DNA of 64,000 nucleotides from Drosophila persimilis. Lineage: Eukaryota; Arthropoda; Insecta; Diptera; Drosophilidae. A model generated the notes under the pieces. It did not search any database and was not told the DNA's origin. It saw only the letters and a program-made list of their open reading frames with translations. The stretch is taken from NCBI RefSeq assembly GCF_003286085.1, contig NW_020825322.1:62001-126000 (forward strand). The letters are read 5' to 3'. Of this stretch, positions 39,716 through 52,415 are shown piece by piece. Position numbers and translations under genes: made by a program. The first letter of the stretch is position 1. Each line of letters starts with the position of its first letter.

Positions 39716-42700
39716 GCCACCGAGCAAATGGAATGGCGCTTTCCATCGATGGATGGATGGAAAATTGTTCTGATCTGGTTCTGTATGATAAATGCTTTTG
39801 CAGTCCTTTGTGAGGTACTTTGCGCAGAAGGTATTGCTTATTGGAATGGACAAAAAAACTTTTGATTGCAACTGTAGTTTTGGCCCCTTCGCCCCGCCCC
39901 ATCCACCATTATGGCCTTCTTTTTTGCAGACTCTCTGTCTTTCGTTTTTCGCTGGTTTTCGCAGGGGCTTGGTTTTTTCTTTCATTCGCATTTTTTGCAT
40001 AATTTGATTTTCCTGTTTTCGCATGATTTCAAAATAAACATGAAAAATTCGACGTCTTCTGGATCTCTGGCCCTCTTTCCACCTCCCGCCCTCGAATGGC
40101 AGACAAAAAAAATGTTCCTTTTCGTAGAGAAAACTTTTCACTAGTTGAACTTCTTGCAAGAAAAGTTTGCTGCGGGGTTTTTGTTGTTGTTGCTGCTGTT
40201 TTTCGCCCAGCTCCCACCCCAACCCTACCCCTCATATATCCCCATCATGGACAACAAAATATCGCCACGGACTTTGAGCTATGGGGCGGGGCAAAGGAGA
40301 TGGATGCGAGGCGGAGGCGGAGGCGGAGGCGGATGGCACGCCCCTTGTATTGTAGTAAAATAAATATTTGCATGTGTTGTGCATATTGTTTCTTAACATC
40401 CTTTTTGGATCGAACTCTCGTCTCGTAGTCGTCCTTTTGCCGCACTCCCATCTCCCAATACCCTTCCCAAAATGATATTACTCATGGATACATGATATTA
40501 TAGTCCGCAGAACCTTAGTTTTATTTACAAGAAATATATCATATTTTGTCATAACTGAAATCTAAGGGTATCCCATAGCTCCGACTCGCACAACTTAATC
40601 TCTCTGCCCCTTGCGTTCCGCATAGTTTTTCCGGGGTCTAGGGACTATGCCATACAATGAATGGATGGTCTGTGGTGTGGATGTGGGTGTGGGTGTGGCC
40701 TTCGGGCGGCTTTCGGGGTACCAGGGGTCAAGTGTCCTTCGGAGGTGCATCTCGTGTAAAGTGCAATTGATTGCCGTTTAAGTGCGTTTTCATGTTGCGT
40801 GCATTGAATTTGCCCTGTCATATTTGCTGTTGCAAGTTTGCCCATTCTGCCTGCCCCACCCCCAATCCGGCCTACTCCAATCTGGACCCATCCCTTCCTG
40901 ACAAGCGTTCCAGATGGTTAATCAGTCAAGTGACGTAGGCGAAATTATGTGTAATGCACGGCGTTGAAGCTGCTGCTCGGCAACGCGGTGGCAACGCCCC
41001 CTCCGGGCTGTTGCAACATGTCCGTGGCAGCAAATTGTTCAAATGAACTGCCAAACCAAAGTAGGGATTGTCTATTTTTTGGGCGAGTAATTAGAACGAT
41101 TTTGATATGATCGAGGCCATATTTAGTTGATTTTGGTCCATGGCTATTTTCGTTTTGCTTCAGGTTTCAAGTGCAGAATGGATCCCTTTAAAAGATCACT
41201 TATCAAGGAGCTTCGAGAATCGAGGAATTTATATTCTTGAAATAATTTCTACGGATTTTGGTCACATTTTTCAGCAAGGAATCATTATGGATTGCTTCTG
41301 TGCGGCAATGAGGGTTAATGTTGTGGAGAGGCTCCACCTTCTGCGTTCTGCGTTCTGGGTGCTGCGTGCTGCCCTTCCCGCCCCCTGCCTCCTGCCTCCT
41401 GCCTCCTGCCTTCTGCCACCTGTGCGTGCACTCAATCATCCCGTGGCCTGACATGCGGATGAGCTGCTCTTTAAGTCGGCTTCAGCTGGGGCTTCTGCAA
41501 AAATGCCTTACAAATGCTAATTCATAATCTTAATGACAATGAGACCAGGCGGCGGCAGACAGGTGGTGGGGCGCCACACAGGAGGATGCCACACAATTCT
41601 CAAATAATTTACATATTCCGCAGGCTGCCACTGAGGCTGGGATTAGGGTCTGGTCTGGGGTTTTTGGGGTTGTCATAACTCTGACGACATTTATCTCAAT
41701 TTCACGCACGCTAAATGCTCACTAAGAGAAGGATACCCCTCCCGAATGACAGAGAGAGAGAGAGAGAGAGAGAAAGAGAGGCAAGCAGCATGATATATAC
41801 ACTCCAACAAAATAGCAAAATTAATAAATATATAACCCCGAACTATGCAAAACCAAAGACATCACATGTAAATAGTAAAGTAAGTTGGACCCCATTTTCA
41901 TGGGGGTCCTTTTGATGGGATACTGAATTTCATCAAGTACATTTTGTGATTTATAATCCAGAGCAATTGCTGCTGGTTTGCCATTGGGGGGATTGGGCGG
42001 ATAATGAGAGTTGGTCTTTGAGGTGTTGAACTTTTGCTGAAACTTTGATTCCTTACTTTTAGTTTTAGCTGAGTTTTTTGAGTGTATCCTTAGACACACA
42101 CAAGCTCACACACACACACACACACACACACACGGGCACGCAATGGCGCTGGATACTTGGCATAATAATAGCCGGGACAATATTCTTGCCACCAGAACCT
42201 GCCTGCCTCATGACGCGGCCTTGCCATCGCCTTACGCCTGCCGTCATCGCTGTCAACGTGGTGGCATCTACCGCGACCGAGCACCGAGCACCGAGCACCG
42301 AGCACCGCGCTCCGCTCCACTTTCTGTTTAAATAATAAACTAAGAAAGCTTAGCGCTCAAATGCAAAGTTAAATATGCAAAACACACACGCACGCAATGC
42401 TCCATCGCCCCACCGTCCCACCGCCCCACTCCGCTGAAGCGCCCTTGTGCCGTCGAAATGGGTACAGCGTTTTCCCTTAAAAAAAATAAGGAAACGTAGG
42501 ATCATAAGCCGCTCAGCAGCTCGTTGAATGTATTTAAGCATAAATTTCAATTATGCACCAAATAAAAGAGCGACAGAGACACACACACAGAAAGATAGAG
42601 AGACAGAGAGAGAGAGAGAAAGGACCTCTAAGCCGCTGCCATTAAAGCCGGCAAGCTACCGACTATGGCTTAAAAGATATTCCATCTTGTTCTCATCTTT

Positions 42701-45700
42701 GGGGCACCCTTCCTCCTACAGAGGGTATGACTATTTTCAGCTAACTTTTGATATAATATATATATATTCGTGATCTGCAGACTGGATAATGTTTCCTTTC
42801 TTGCGATATTCCCAAGTTCTTAATGATTTTTTTCAGCTGAAAGTCTGCTAAGAGTATCTCATGATTCGGATCCCAAGGAGAGACATCATTATGCCCATTC
42901 TGCTGCCGCATGTGAGGAATTTAGTTTAATTTTTTTGTGGTTTTTTGTGGGGTTTGGGAAAAAAACACACGTCCTGTGCGAGATAACGAAAAGCGGGAAA
43001 TGAAGAATGGAAATTCGCAATCAATTAGCATTAGTGAGGGACGCAGGGTGGCAGTGTGGCAGTGTGGCAGGGTGAATGAATGACCTCGAAAAAATCTGTC
43101 CGCCAAGTGCGTGGGTAATAATGCTGTGGCTTGATGTCCGATGCCTGATTGAAAATTCTCAAGGATTATGCTTTGGTTTCATTGGAAATTATCCCTCATG
43201 GGCCCCACTGAACATTTTCTCCTCGTCAATTCCTTCAATTCACCTACAAATATATGTAGGCACATCGCACTCACATATTCACATAAAAATATATCCTTCT
43301 TTTGGCAGAGATAGCTATGATGTTCTCAGCAAACTATAAGGAATCTTTTGCCCGAACCCCTACCAGCCGTGCCAGCATCGTTTCTTATATGAATCCTTAC
43401 CAGAAGTTATCCCAAACTGAATATTTAAATGCCTTTGTGCAACGCTCGAGGGCCAATGGCATCCAATGCTGCACATTATTATTTGCTTCAGATACAATTT
43501 CAATTAGAGGCAAATGCCGTCGTACATCGTAATCCCAGATTTGCCACATGCGCGGCCAAATGGCACAGTTTCCATGGCGCCCAAAGACCTTTGACATGAC
43601 TTTTGTTCAAGTCCCCGACATTGTGTTTGCGGCTTCCAACTCTTGAATGAAATGGGGGAGGCTGCAAGCCGATAATAGCCTTGAATACAAACAATATTTT
43701 TGGCAGAGAATGCTCCCAGAGCGTACTCAGGGCCAGGGCCGCCTCGATGTATTGTCCCACCTCCGACGCACCGAAGCGACGAGTGCATTATAGTGGAAAT
43801 TTTACCAAGACCCGAGTTCGAGCTCGAGACTCCTCATTGCATTTTCATTTTAATGAGCAAATCGGATTTACTGTGTGGCCTGGGCTCATACAATCTCCAG
43901 GGCAACAATCTATTCGGATACATTATCTACGCAGTGCAACGATGAAGCTTGCCTACTGCCTACTGCCACCTGCCCCAACCCACCTATTGCCCCCGGGGGG
44001 GCGGGCCACTTCTTGCTCAAACGCCTCCCTGCGGCAGCGAAACTCAAAATCAAATTACATGTTTAACAAACAAGCAACTTGCATGCCACGAAGCCCTGCC
44101 ACAGAGCCGCACACAGGACACACATTATGCAGCACACATGCCTGCCCCGCCCTGCCCCTTCTCGTAAGTATGTACAGCTCGTCGTCGCCTATCGCAATCA
44201 TAAATGCCCCAATGCGTTATGTTTGGACTAATTATTCAACATTAATTCTAATTTGATTTGTTTATTTTGTATAACAAAATGTGTTTGCATTTTGTGTATG
44301 TGGGTGTGTGTAGGTGGCAAGAATTCAGCTCCCTATGTACTCGACACTGCAACAAAATACGTCCCCACCATCGAGATTATTCCACAGAAACTGGAACGCC
44401 TCCGCCCTCCTCTTTTATTCATTCATTTACTTGATCTTCTATCCTAGTGCTACAAGATCTACACACTGGTATATTTACCCATTCATTCTATTGCCCATGG
44501 TTAGACCCAAAGAACTACTCTTTTCTCTCAGTGTGTATGGTGGGGCCAGGGTGAAGGGCAAGTAGTAGGTTAGGGGGAGTGTTAGTGCAGAGCCCCAGCA
44601 CCAACCCCTGATGGAAATTCAATAGAATTTTGTTAGGATCGTAATTAAATAACACTCGTCATTCGTCCGTCTATATGGGAACGGGGGGGTCTTTTCGTCC
44701 TGGACAAAACATTGTTTAATGCTCATTCGTGCGTACATATATCGGGCTATCAGTACGTGTGCATATAGTACCAATAAATGTGGAAGAGCCATGGAGCTAT
44801 TATTAGATTTCTCGCCATTAAACAAAGGTGTGACGTATGTACATGTACGTGTATGTATTCCCGTGTTGATTATTCCACTATAGTTATTCCGAGGCAAAAA
44901 AGCCGGAAGCCCTTCTCTCACCCTTCTGCTCCTCCGAGCCCTTATCGCTGGAGCAATGACATATAGGAGCGCCTCCGAGCCCGAACTGGCGTTCATCATC
45001 ATTCAAGGCATCGTCGCAGCTGCAAGTGGAATCGCCAAATGCCAAATGCAAACATCAGCAGAGCAGACGACAGCAAACACCAAACAAAAACCCGAGAGAG
45101 AGCATCACTTCAACCATAAGATACCCCTCAATCGAATAGAGTTCTTCAAAGAGAACTAATACATAAAACTGATCGGAAAAGAGCAAACATACATGGACAT
45201 ACACATGTCCTTTATGGCACTCTTCGAATGCGGAGTATAAGAAGAGCCAGACCTCAGGGCAAGAAATGGGAGTAGAGTTGAGTTTGGGGACTATTTAGGG
45301 TGGAAAAGAGTCCAGGAAACGCGGAGGGGAAGTCGAAATTCCCCCACTCAATGAATTCTGTTTGAAATGAATGCTCTGAATATGGATCTTTTGATCCTTT
45401 TGGCTCTTCCAATCGAACTCCACAGATCGATTTTGGTTTAATCATAGACCGCGACTTATCCAGAATTTACGTGCAAAAACTATTTTGCGGTCAGACATGG
45501 CTCTTTTTTTTATGGAGTTTCAAAGAGTCATTTACGCCCATGAAAAATGTAAACATACTCCTGCGAATATATGCTTTTTCGAGGTCCATCGAAGGCGAGG
45601 AGCATAGGCCCGTATATCGAGCATTCTTACATAGACTCTTACGTATGCATCGCCCTTCAGATTTTGTGGGTTGGATTTTGTATCATATTTTGGAAATCTT

Positions 45701-46361
45701 TCAGTCAAGTTCGGCATAAGATGCCAAAGAAACAAAGAAAGACCTGGCAAAAACAAGGAAACACCAAGATACACAACAAAGGCAGGAGTAAAGGATTGCT
45801 TCTCCCCATATGTAACACATAGATCAAAGAGACATATTAATCTAGCAAATAAAACCGAAAATAGGAGAGAAAGGTACAACACCAGCAGCAATTACTGGTG
45901 CAATAAGAATAAAATAAATATACTACAAATATATCATGAATTATTTTATGATATACGCTTCACTTTTGAAACCTAACGAACGCCGGCTTTTTACACTGAA
46001 AGACTGAGTAATGGGGCTCTACTGTAGAATGTACGAATACAGATGCAAATGCAATTAAGGGCATTGCCGATATGCCGATCGACAGCGTACACAATACATG
46101 TTATCCTTAGGAACCTATTACCATTACCATTTTCTACTTTCTCTGGGAGGGAAAATGCACCTGCCGTTTGGATGAGAGGGAAACTCATATGTTTTTTGGA
46201 AGTAGAAGTGCTTGGTTGTGTGGGAAAATGCTTGCTTTTTCGGTTTGGCAAAGAGCAATGCAAATGATTTAGCATTGGAACCCACAATCGAGATAATGAA
46301 AGACAAGCTGCATGCTGCCACAATATCCCCGAGAAGGGTTGTTTACCCGCCCCCGCTCTCA

Positions 46362-46431
<70 letters not shown>

Positions 46432-46865
46432 GTCTGCCTCTGTTGGGTGGAATACACAGAACTTCTTGGCAGGACTCGAGAGCAGGGCCCTTATAAATAG
46501 GCAATAGTTTTTGCCTGCGAAACCACAGGAGCTAGACCATTGGCAAAGGGTGACAAAGGCCAGGGGTGGCACAGTGAACACCCGGTAGCCCAGACCACAG
46601 ATCCCCTTTCACCTGTTTCGCCCTCCGTGTGCTGCAGCTGTGATGGGGATGAGGTGGGGCTTACGTACGTTAAGGGTATTTATGGCTTTTTGTAATGGAA
46701 AACCGCAGGCGTACTCTAATTAGCAAATACAGAGGAGTCACCCACACACACACACACACGCAGAGACTCGCACGTGCAGAGCATCTTTATTTGATACTAC
46801 GCATACGCCACAGATGACAATGGTTTTTGTGAATTAGAAGGAAGGAAGGAAGAAAGGAAGGAAAG
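39716..46865. other. Non-coding stretch with microsatellites
   Basis: No gene is supported. It holds GGCGGA units (about 40311-40333), CCTGCCT units (about 41385-41410), GA tracts (about 41751-41775, 42610-42620), a (CA)n at about 42106-42133, CGAGCAC units (about 42279-42307) and a long (TC)n at about 46363-46427. Frames of 100-196 codons cross these tracts and are not credible genes. Confidence 0.45.
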
Positions 46866-47245
46866 ATGGGCGTCCCATCGCATGGACTTAGGTTACCTTG
46901 TCAATACCTGCTGCCTGGCCATAAGAACCAGAAAGAACCTTTAATGAGCACACAAAAACGACGAGATGAAGGAATGCAGCAAGAGATGGGCAGGCATGAC
47001 GATTATAGGAGCGTACTGGAGCGTTCCTGGTGGTTAAAGCAGCTTTACAAAGATGCCCCAAAATCAGCATTCAGTTACGGGAAAAATTTTGGTATCTATT
47101 TCCCCACCGCTTAGAGTCTAAGTTGGACTCAATATTGGACTACAGTCGGGCACTGCATAGATATTTTAATTCTGAGATAAATAAGTTTCTTGATTTGGAC
47201 ATGAGAATACGCCATCTGTACCGCCACTTGGAATGTCAGGGAGCG
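46866..47245 (+). pseudogene. Frame-shifted open segment, possible decayed gene
   Basis: Two overlapping plus frames are unusually protein-like for this region. The first starts at 46866 and reads DDYRSVLERSWWLKQLYKDA before stopping at 47112. The second, one frame over, continues with FPHRLESKLDSILDYSRALH and RIRHLYRHLECQ and is open until it enters the TAACAG cluster at 47241. One frameshift near 47090-47110 would join them into a helical protein of about 110 residues. I do not recognise the family. It may be a pseudogene cut off by the repeat, a gene with a base error, or chance. Confidence 0.25.
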
Positions 47246-47366
47246 GTAACAGTGCCCTGTAACCGGAAGCGGCCACAGGCTGTTAACAGAGCGCATTAGC
47301 CGGAAACGGAAACGATAACAGGCTGTTAACCTGGGGAGCCGTTAACAGCGCTGCTGAACTGCTGCA
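47241..47366. repeat. TAACAG/CTGTTA dyad cluster A
   Basis: The segment begins GAGCGGTAACAGTG and contains repeated TAACAG and CTGTTA/CTGTTAAC hexamers in opposite orientations (GGTAACAG, GGCTGTTAAC, GATAACAG, CGTTAACAGCGCTG). The same layout recurs in five more places to 59.2 kb. The opposed hexamers would allow hairpins. It abuts the decayed open segment to the left. Confidence 0.7.
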
Positions 47367-49182
47367 CAGATACGAGTTCTCATGTCTTTTTATCTGTTAA
47401 ATCGATTCCGATATTGTGGGTGTTCTAAAGGCATTAGTCTAATCGGTTATTCCAGCAGATAATATGGTCCATGTACATCCACGAATCACATCAAACACAA
47501 ACGGGCAAGGGAAAACGCCAACAAATTAAGCTTTAATGAGCCAAAAACGACTACACATTTTTCCACACTTTGCAGTTGATTTATTTGCACAAATTGAACT
47601 GAATATACCCATATACATATGTACATATGGACCATATATGGCACTATATAGTATTGTATATCTTGGCGGATCGTTGGCAGCAGTAGGTGGGGAGGATTGC
47701 AGCCAATTAACGCTGCTGCTGCTGCTGCAATTAATTTTAAATGCAACGCATCAAAACTAATTGCTCAAAACTGAATTAATTAAAAAAATACACACAAAAT
47801 ATACAAATACTGTTTTCCAGTGTGAGCGAACACGAGCCGAATGGCAGATACCCTCGAAGGTTATTTTGTGGGGCAGGGGTACTACGTAGTACAGATTGAA
47901 TGAGTGCTTCGATGCTGTGTGGATGGTATTCCATGGAAATCCTTTGGATGGCGAATCCTCTTAAATCGCGGATACCCCCCATGCTGTGCCCCCAAATGAA
48001 GATCAAGGAAAAGGCAAATGGAGGGAGGCAGTGGGAGGTGCGACAAAGTATGGCGATGCGGAGGCGCCATATTGTTAACAATTCTGTGTGCATACTAAAA
48101 TGGCGGCCTCCCCCCGGAACCACACTTGCCCCACAGCGGGGGGCACAGCAGAAGCAGAAGCAGCAGCAGCAGCAGCAGCTCCCCTGACGCTGTGTTGTGT
48201 TTAATTTCTTTTCGCTGCTGCTACTGCTGCAACATCTACTTCTGCCTCTGCTGCTGCCTTTGCGCGTGGCATGCAAATGAAATGTCATAAAAATTGCAAC
48301 TCTGCTGCGACGCTGCCGTGCTGCAACGCTGGCAGCGGCGTCAATGTTGCAGCTGCCGCACCACCATGGTCCATGCAGCCGCCGCGGCGCCCTCTGCCAC
48401 CGCTGTCAACCGCAGCCATGAAGCAGCGACGCAGCGCGCATATTTTCCAAGATTTTTCTTTCCCTTTCCCTTTTTTTTTTTTTTTAATTTTAGAAAAACG
48501 CAGACTATTTTTTCTGTTGCTTTTGCTGCTGTTTCCTCGCGCTGTGGCAATGTTGCATAAATGAAAACGGGAATAGAAAAATGCACAGAGGCTCGGCACT
48601 GAACACACACACACGTACACACATGTCTCCTGGGAGAGACGAAGCAAAGCGAAGGGGAGGGAAGGTGGGGCAAAGCCATGGAAAACCATAGGAAAAGCCA
48701 GAGAAAGGTTGTGAGAGAGAGAGAGAGGAGCAGTGGAGCAGTGGAGAAGCCAACGACAGTTTAGAAAATGTGCAAAAGTATTAAATTTCAGTCGCCCAGA
48801 GCGGAACCATTGGAACCGAAGGAGAAGAAGAGAGAAGGAAGGAAAAGGCGTTGCGGTCACCATATCCCCATGGGCGGACGTACCACACGTGGCACCTCGC
48901 CGCGCCGCGCCGCGCCGCTCCCCGAAGTGGAACTGTAACCGAAGATGCAGATTGGAAATGGGGTTTGTGGCGGGAAAAGCTCAAAGGAAAAGCTCAAAGT
49001 CCATCCGCTGGCTTGAGACAACAAAAAAGACAAGGCAGGTGGCTGTAGGAGGGCGGGTGGATAGAATTGTAGATGTAGGAGTGCCTCAGCGATGAGTAAA
49101 AGGAATTAAAGTCGGCGTGCGGCTTAGAATATTCGCTATAATTATGGCCGCTCGAGAGCCGTGTGGATCGCGAGTGCTACCG
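47367..49182. other. Non-coding stretch
   Basis: No gene is supported. It holds GCAGCA runs (about 48151-48180), a T run near 48471 and CGCCG units near 48899-48918. The long frames on the minus strand at 47776-48863 are dominated by cysteine, serine and leucine runs from these repeats. Confidence 0.4.
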
Positions 49183-49302
49183 AAGAGCGGTTACAGTGTG
49201 CTGTAAACGGCAGCGGCCACAGGCTGTTAACGGAGAGTGGTAACATGCTGTTAGCCTAGGATGTTAATAGAGCCGTTCCTCTGTTAGAGCTGCTGGCCTG
49301 CA
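49183..49302. repeat. TAACAG/CTGTTA dyad cluster B
   Basis: It contains GAGCGGTTACAGTG, GCTGTAAACGG, GGCTGTTAACGG, GGTAACATGCTGTTAG and CTCTGTTAG in the same order as cluster A, including the shared block AGCGGCCACAGGCTGTTAAC. It ends about 90 bp before the stop codon of the minus-strand membrane-protein gene, hence just downstream of that gene. Confidence 0.7.
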
Positions 49303-49395
49303 CAGAGGGAAAGGTGGAGAGGAATTGATCTGATTTGGATATAACTTCTATTGAATAATGAAAAACATATTTAAATGCAGTTTTTGACACACAGC

Positions 49396-50413
49396 TTACA
49401 ACACTGACTGTTGCTCATTGGAAGGATCCATATCGCTTTGGCTGTGCTGCTGGCTCAGTTGCCGTGCTTGTTCCTGTTCCTGTTCCTGTTCCTGGCTCTC
49501 AACGGCCGGCTGCACTCCCTCAATATCCTCCCTTCGGCTCCTCCGTATGCCGTTCCTTGCAATCCTGCCATGCGGCATGTAGAAGCGGGAATGGTGCCAC
49601 TGGATCTGCAACAGGTAGGAGTAGGCCACCAGCCCAAAATACAGACCGAGTACTGTGAGAAAAGTGCATTAGCAAGACTGAAAAATATGTCAACAGATTG
49701 TGTGGACGCTACGTAGAAGAAAAGAAAGGACAACGATTTCGTAATAGCAATAAAAACAGGATTTCAGGCCGTGCTGCAGGATGAACAGGGGGCACAGCAG
49801 GAGATGCACGACGTTCGTGAAGAGATAGATCCTAACGAGACACTGCCATTCCTGCGAAAGAGACCAGGACTGCCATCAAGGACCCTTTGTATGGCCAGAA
49901 AGCATACCAAAAAGGTGCCAACCATCAGCATGGCCGATCCGATGAGGTAAGCCATATATCCGAGACGGCCTATATACAGCATCCAATTACCTGGAAAGAA
50001 GGAAGTGGTATCCATATCGCTATCCACATAGGAGCCCCTTTCATTCAATTACTTTCACCGAGCACCAGGCATATCGCCGAGGAGCACAGCTCAAAGAACC
50101 CCATGAAACAGCAGCCCACCCGGAGATCCACACAGCAGCAGCATTTCTTGAGAGTGCGGCGCAGTCTCTTCTTTCGGCGTTCGTAGGAGACATCCCTGAA
50201 GTCCGAGGGCACCCCCAGAGACGTCTCCTCGTGGGAGACGTAGAAACCGCTCTGGTCCGAGGGCGCCTGTAGAGACTCATCCCCCTCGGAGTCAAGTTCA
50301 AAATCACTGGAGGATTCCTGGGGAGTCGTCTGGGTCTGGACATCCGACACTTGCCGGGTCCAGCGGTGCGGCTTAGGCGGGATTTGGGGTGTGGTCTCCC
50401 CGCTTTTGGGCAT
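49396..50413 (-). CDS. Four-transmembrane protein, 277 residues, four exons
   Basis: Four exons join without a frame break: 50413-50059, 49990-49908, 49851-49713 and 49652-49396 (834 nt including TAA). All introns are canonical and short (68, 56 and 60 nt). The last has a CTAAT branch-point match. Residues 1-90 are a hydrophilic, acidic cytoplasmic-like head, followed by KK and four cysteines (91-94, possible palmitoylation). Hydrophobic segments lie at about 97-118, 126-146, 151-172 and 183-207. The C-terminal tail (208-277) is basic and then has a QEQEQEQEQ tract encoded by CCTGTT repeats. The topology and the CCCC-x-LRxGC entry to the first helix resemble insect tetraspan membrane proteins of the DUF4728/pasiflora type, some of which act at septate junctions. 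That assignment is inference. The start is the first Met after an upstream stop. Confidence 0.85.
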
Positions 50414-52309
50414 TATGTTTGAGGTCCACGCACAAAGAAAGGTTTCCTTAGTCTAATCTTTTATTTCGAAATTTTGGTTTGGCTTTGGCTTTGGTTTTCC
50501 CAAAAATGTCATATACTTGTGCCTGCTTTCTGTAGATTGTCAAAAGCAAAATCAAAAATTTGGATCTGCACGAAAATCTATCAAAAAAGTAATCTTTCTT
50601 CTCCTGGAAACGCTTTTCCTTTTCAACTTCTTTTCATGGAAAATGCTCTCTGCTGCTGCTGTTGTCCTTTTTGGCTGCTTTTTCCCCAAAAATTCTTGTC
50701 ACATTGGCAACATTTGGGGGCCCTTCCCTCCTCTCCCCCAGTGGAAGATATAGTGCCAGTTTTTTGGTCACAAGCCCGTAACCCGTAACCCGTAACCCGT
50801 AACCCTAGCAATGGCCATGCCCCCTGTTCTGTTCCTTCCACAACTTCCGACATGCACTCAATGCTCTGGCTCTTGATGATGATGTTGCTCCAACTTCTGT
50901 GGACTGTGGACGGGCCTGGACTGCTGATGACCACAGGACATACCCCCACACACCCGCACACTTGACAGGCACCACATAGCAGCAGCAGCAGCAGTAGCAG
51001 CAGCACACTCTGCCTCCGTGCCACTGCAAGAACAGCTGCAGCTTCTGCAGTTTGCTCCCTAACTCTTTTCGGACCGTTCTCCGCCCTTTTTGCATCCATC
51101 TTGAAGCCTCCTGCTGCATTCCTCCTCCTACATTCTCCTGCCACCTACCTCCTCCGCCCTTCTGCAGCCCCTCTATCAACTCAAACAATGTGACCAAGTG
51201 CGTGGCAAAGTTCTTCCACATTTGGACAACTTTCATCGGACTCCTGCCACTCAGCCCCTCCCCTGTTCTCGATTCGGGCCTCATATGGTATCCTGTCCAG
51301 CGTCCTGTGTGTCCAGGAGGAACAGCGGCGGCCCTGCAGGAGAAAGCTGATCAAAATTATTTGAAGCTTTTGCAATTTTTGTAATTAAGCGAACAAAGCC
51401 AAACATTTGCTCAGGCATTTTCCCATCCATCCAGCAGGAGGCGGTGGCTGCAGCTGCAGCTGAAAGTGGCAGCTGAAAGTGCCAGTTTTATTGTGTGCCC
51501 CACTGTGTTACGCTCTCGTCCCTTCACAGTTGTTGCAAAGTTGCCGGACAACTGCAAAAACTGCAGCATGCAAATCGAAAAATAATTACAATTGCGCAAA
51601 GTTTTAAAACGAACAGAGAAGAGACAACTGGAGACCTCATCCCCAGCCACGCCCTGCAAGGGGGAAGTGTCCCTGATTTCTTTCCGTTTCCGAAGGACAG
51701 ATACACAGACAGAGACAAAGACCGTGCCACACACATAGAGGCATACCGAGGAAGGGCAGACAGAGGCAGAAGGAAGTGTGCCCAGTGGTGGAGTTGTAGA
51801 TGGAGTCCACATGTGTGAAAGAAGAACGATCTGTGGCAACAGGAGGCATCGAAGGAAATCAGGGGCTACAGCACGGAAATAGGAGGCGCTGAGCGGACAA
51901 TAGGAGGTAGAAGGGAGTAGAAGCAAAGCAGAAGGCAAGTCGAGAGAGTATCAGGTAAAGGCAGAGCTCCACTGAAAGAAACAGGAGACTTTATTGGCTG
52001 TACAATATGTTATCGATCGATCTACATGGGTCTTTATAGCCAAACAGTTTTATCTAAATGACGTGCAGACCTCTGTAATGCCCAGCACTTGTACCACCTT
52101 CTACTGGTATTAAGAAACCCCGATGTCGAGCACAATTTTTTGTTGATGCATTAAGGAAACTCTTTAGATAAATGCTCAAATTCATTATCATCATTATCCT
52201 TCAATCCAGTTCAGTTCGAAGCTATACTCTACAGATAAAATAGTTGTTTAGTTGATTCTAAAAGCCAGCAAAATCTAGAAGTTCCAGGTCTGAAAACATT
52301 TCTCTGTGA
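50414..52309. other. Non-coding stretch upstream of the membrane-protein gene
   Basis: The presumed 5' UTR and promoter of the minus-strand gene lie in the first few hundred bases; no TATA box is evident. It also holds (CCCGTAA)x4 at 50775-50802 and GCAGCA runs near 50981-51005. Long minus frames across 50.6-51.9 kb are cysteine- and leucine-run artefacts. Confidence 0.4.
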
Positions 52310-52415
52310 GAGCTGTCAGAGAGCGGTAACAGTGCGCTGTAACCAGGGGCGGTAACAGGCTGTTGGCACCACTGTTGCCGCTCTGTTACAGCTGTTGCCC
52401 TGAGCAGTGTCACTG
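52310..52415. repeat. TAACAG/CTGTTA dyad cluster C
   Basis: GAGAGCGGTAACAGTGCGCT is followed by GTAACC, GGCGGTAACAGGCTGTT and then CTCTGTTACAGCTGTTGC. The opening matches cluster A base for base over the first 14 positions. Confidence 0.7.

Noticed and set aside
39641-40222. 193-codon minus frame
   Set aside because: Lys/Arg/Gln-rich composition from AT-rich and CAA-repeat DNA; no domain and no splice context.
45532-45976. Hydrophobic minus frame of 119 codons and its antisense
   Set aside because: Hydrophobicity comes from the A/T-rich opposite strand; no conserved motif.
46461-46581. Start of a 196-codon minus frame across the (TC)n tract at 46.36-46.43 kb
   Set aside because: The middle is an Arg/Glu run produced by the GA/TC microsatellite and the rest shows no domain.
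48285-48863. 192-codon minus frame
   Set aside because: Crosses T-runs, GCC repeats and a GA tract, has no recognisable domain, and equally long frames exist on the other strand.
50775-50802. (CCCGTAA)x4, resembling a telomeric repeat
   Set aside because: Only four units, internal and without other telomeric sequence. Drosophila chromosome ends do not use such short repeats.
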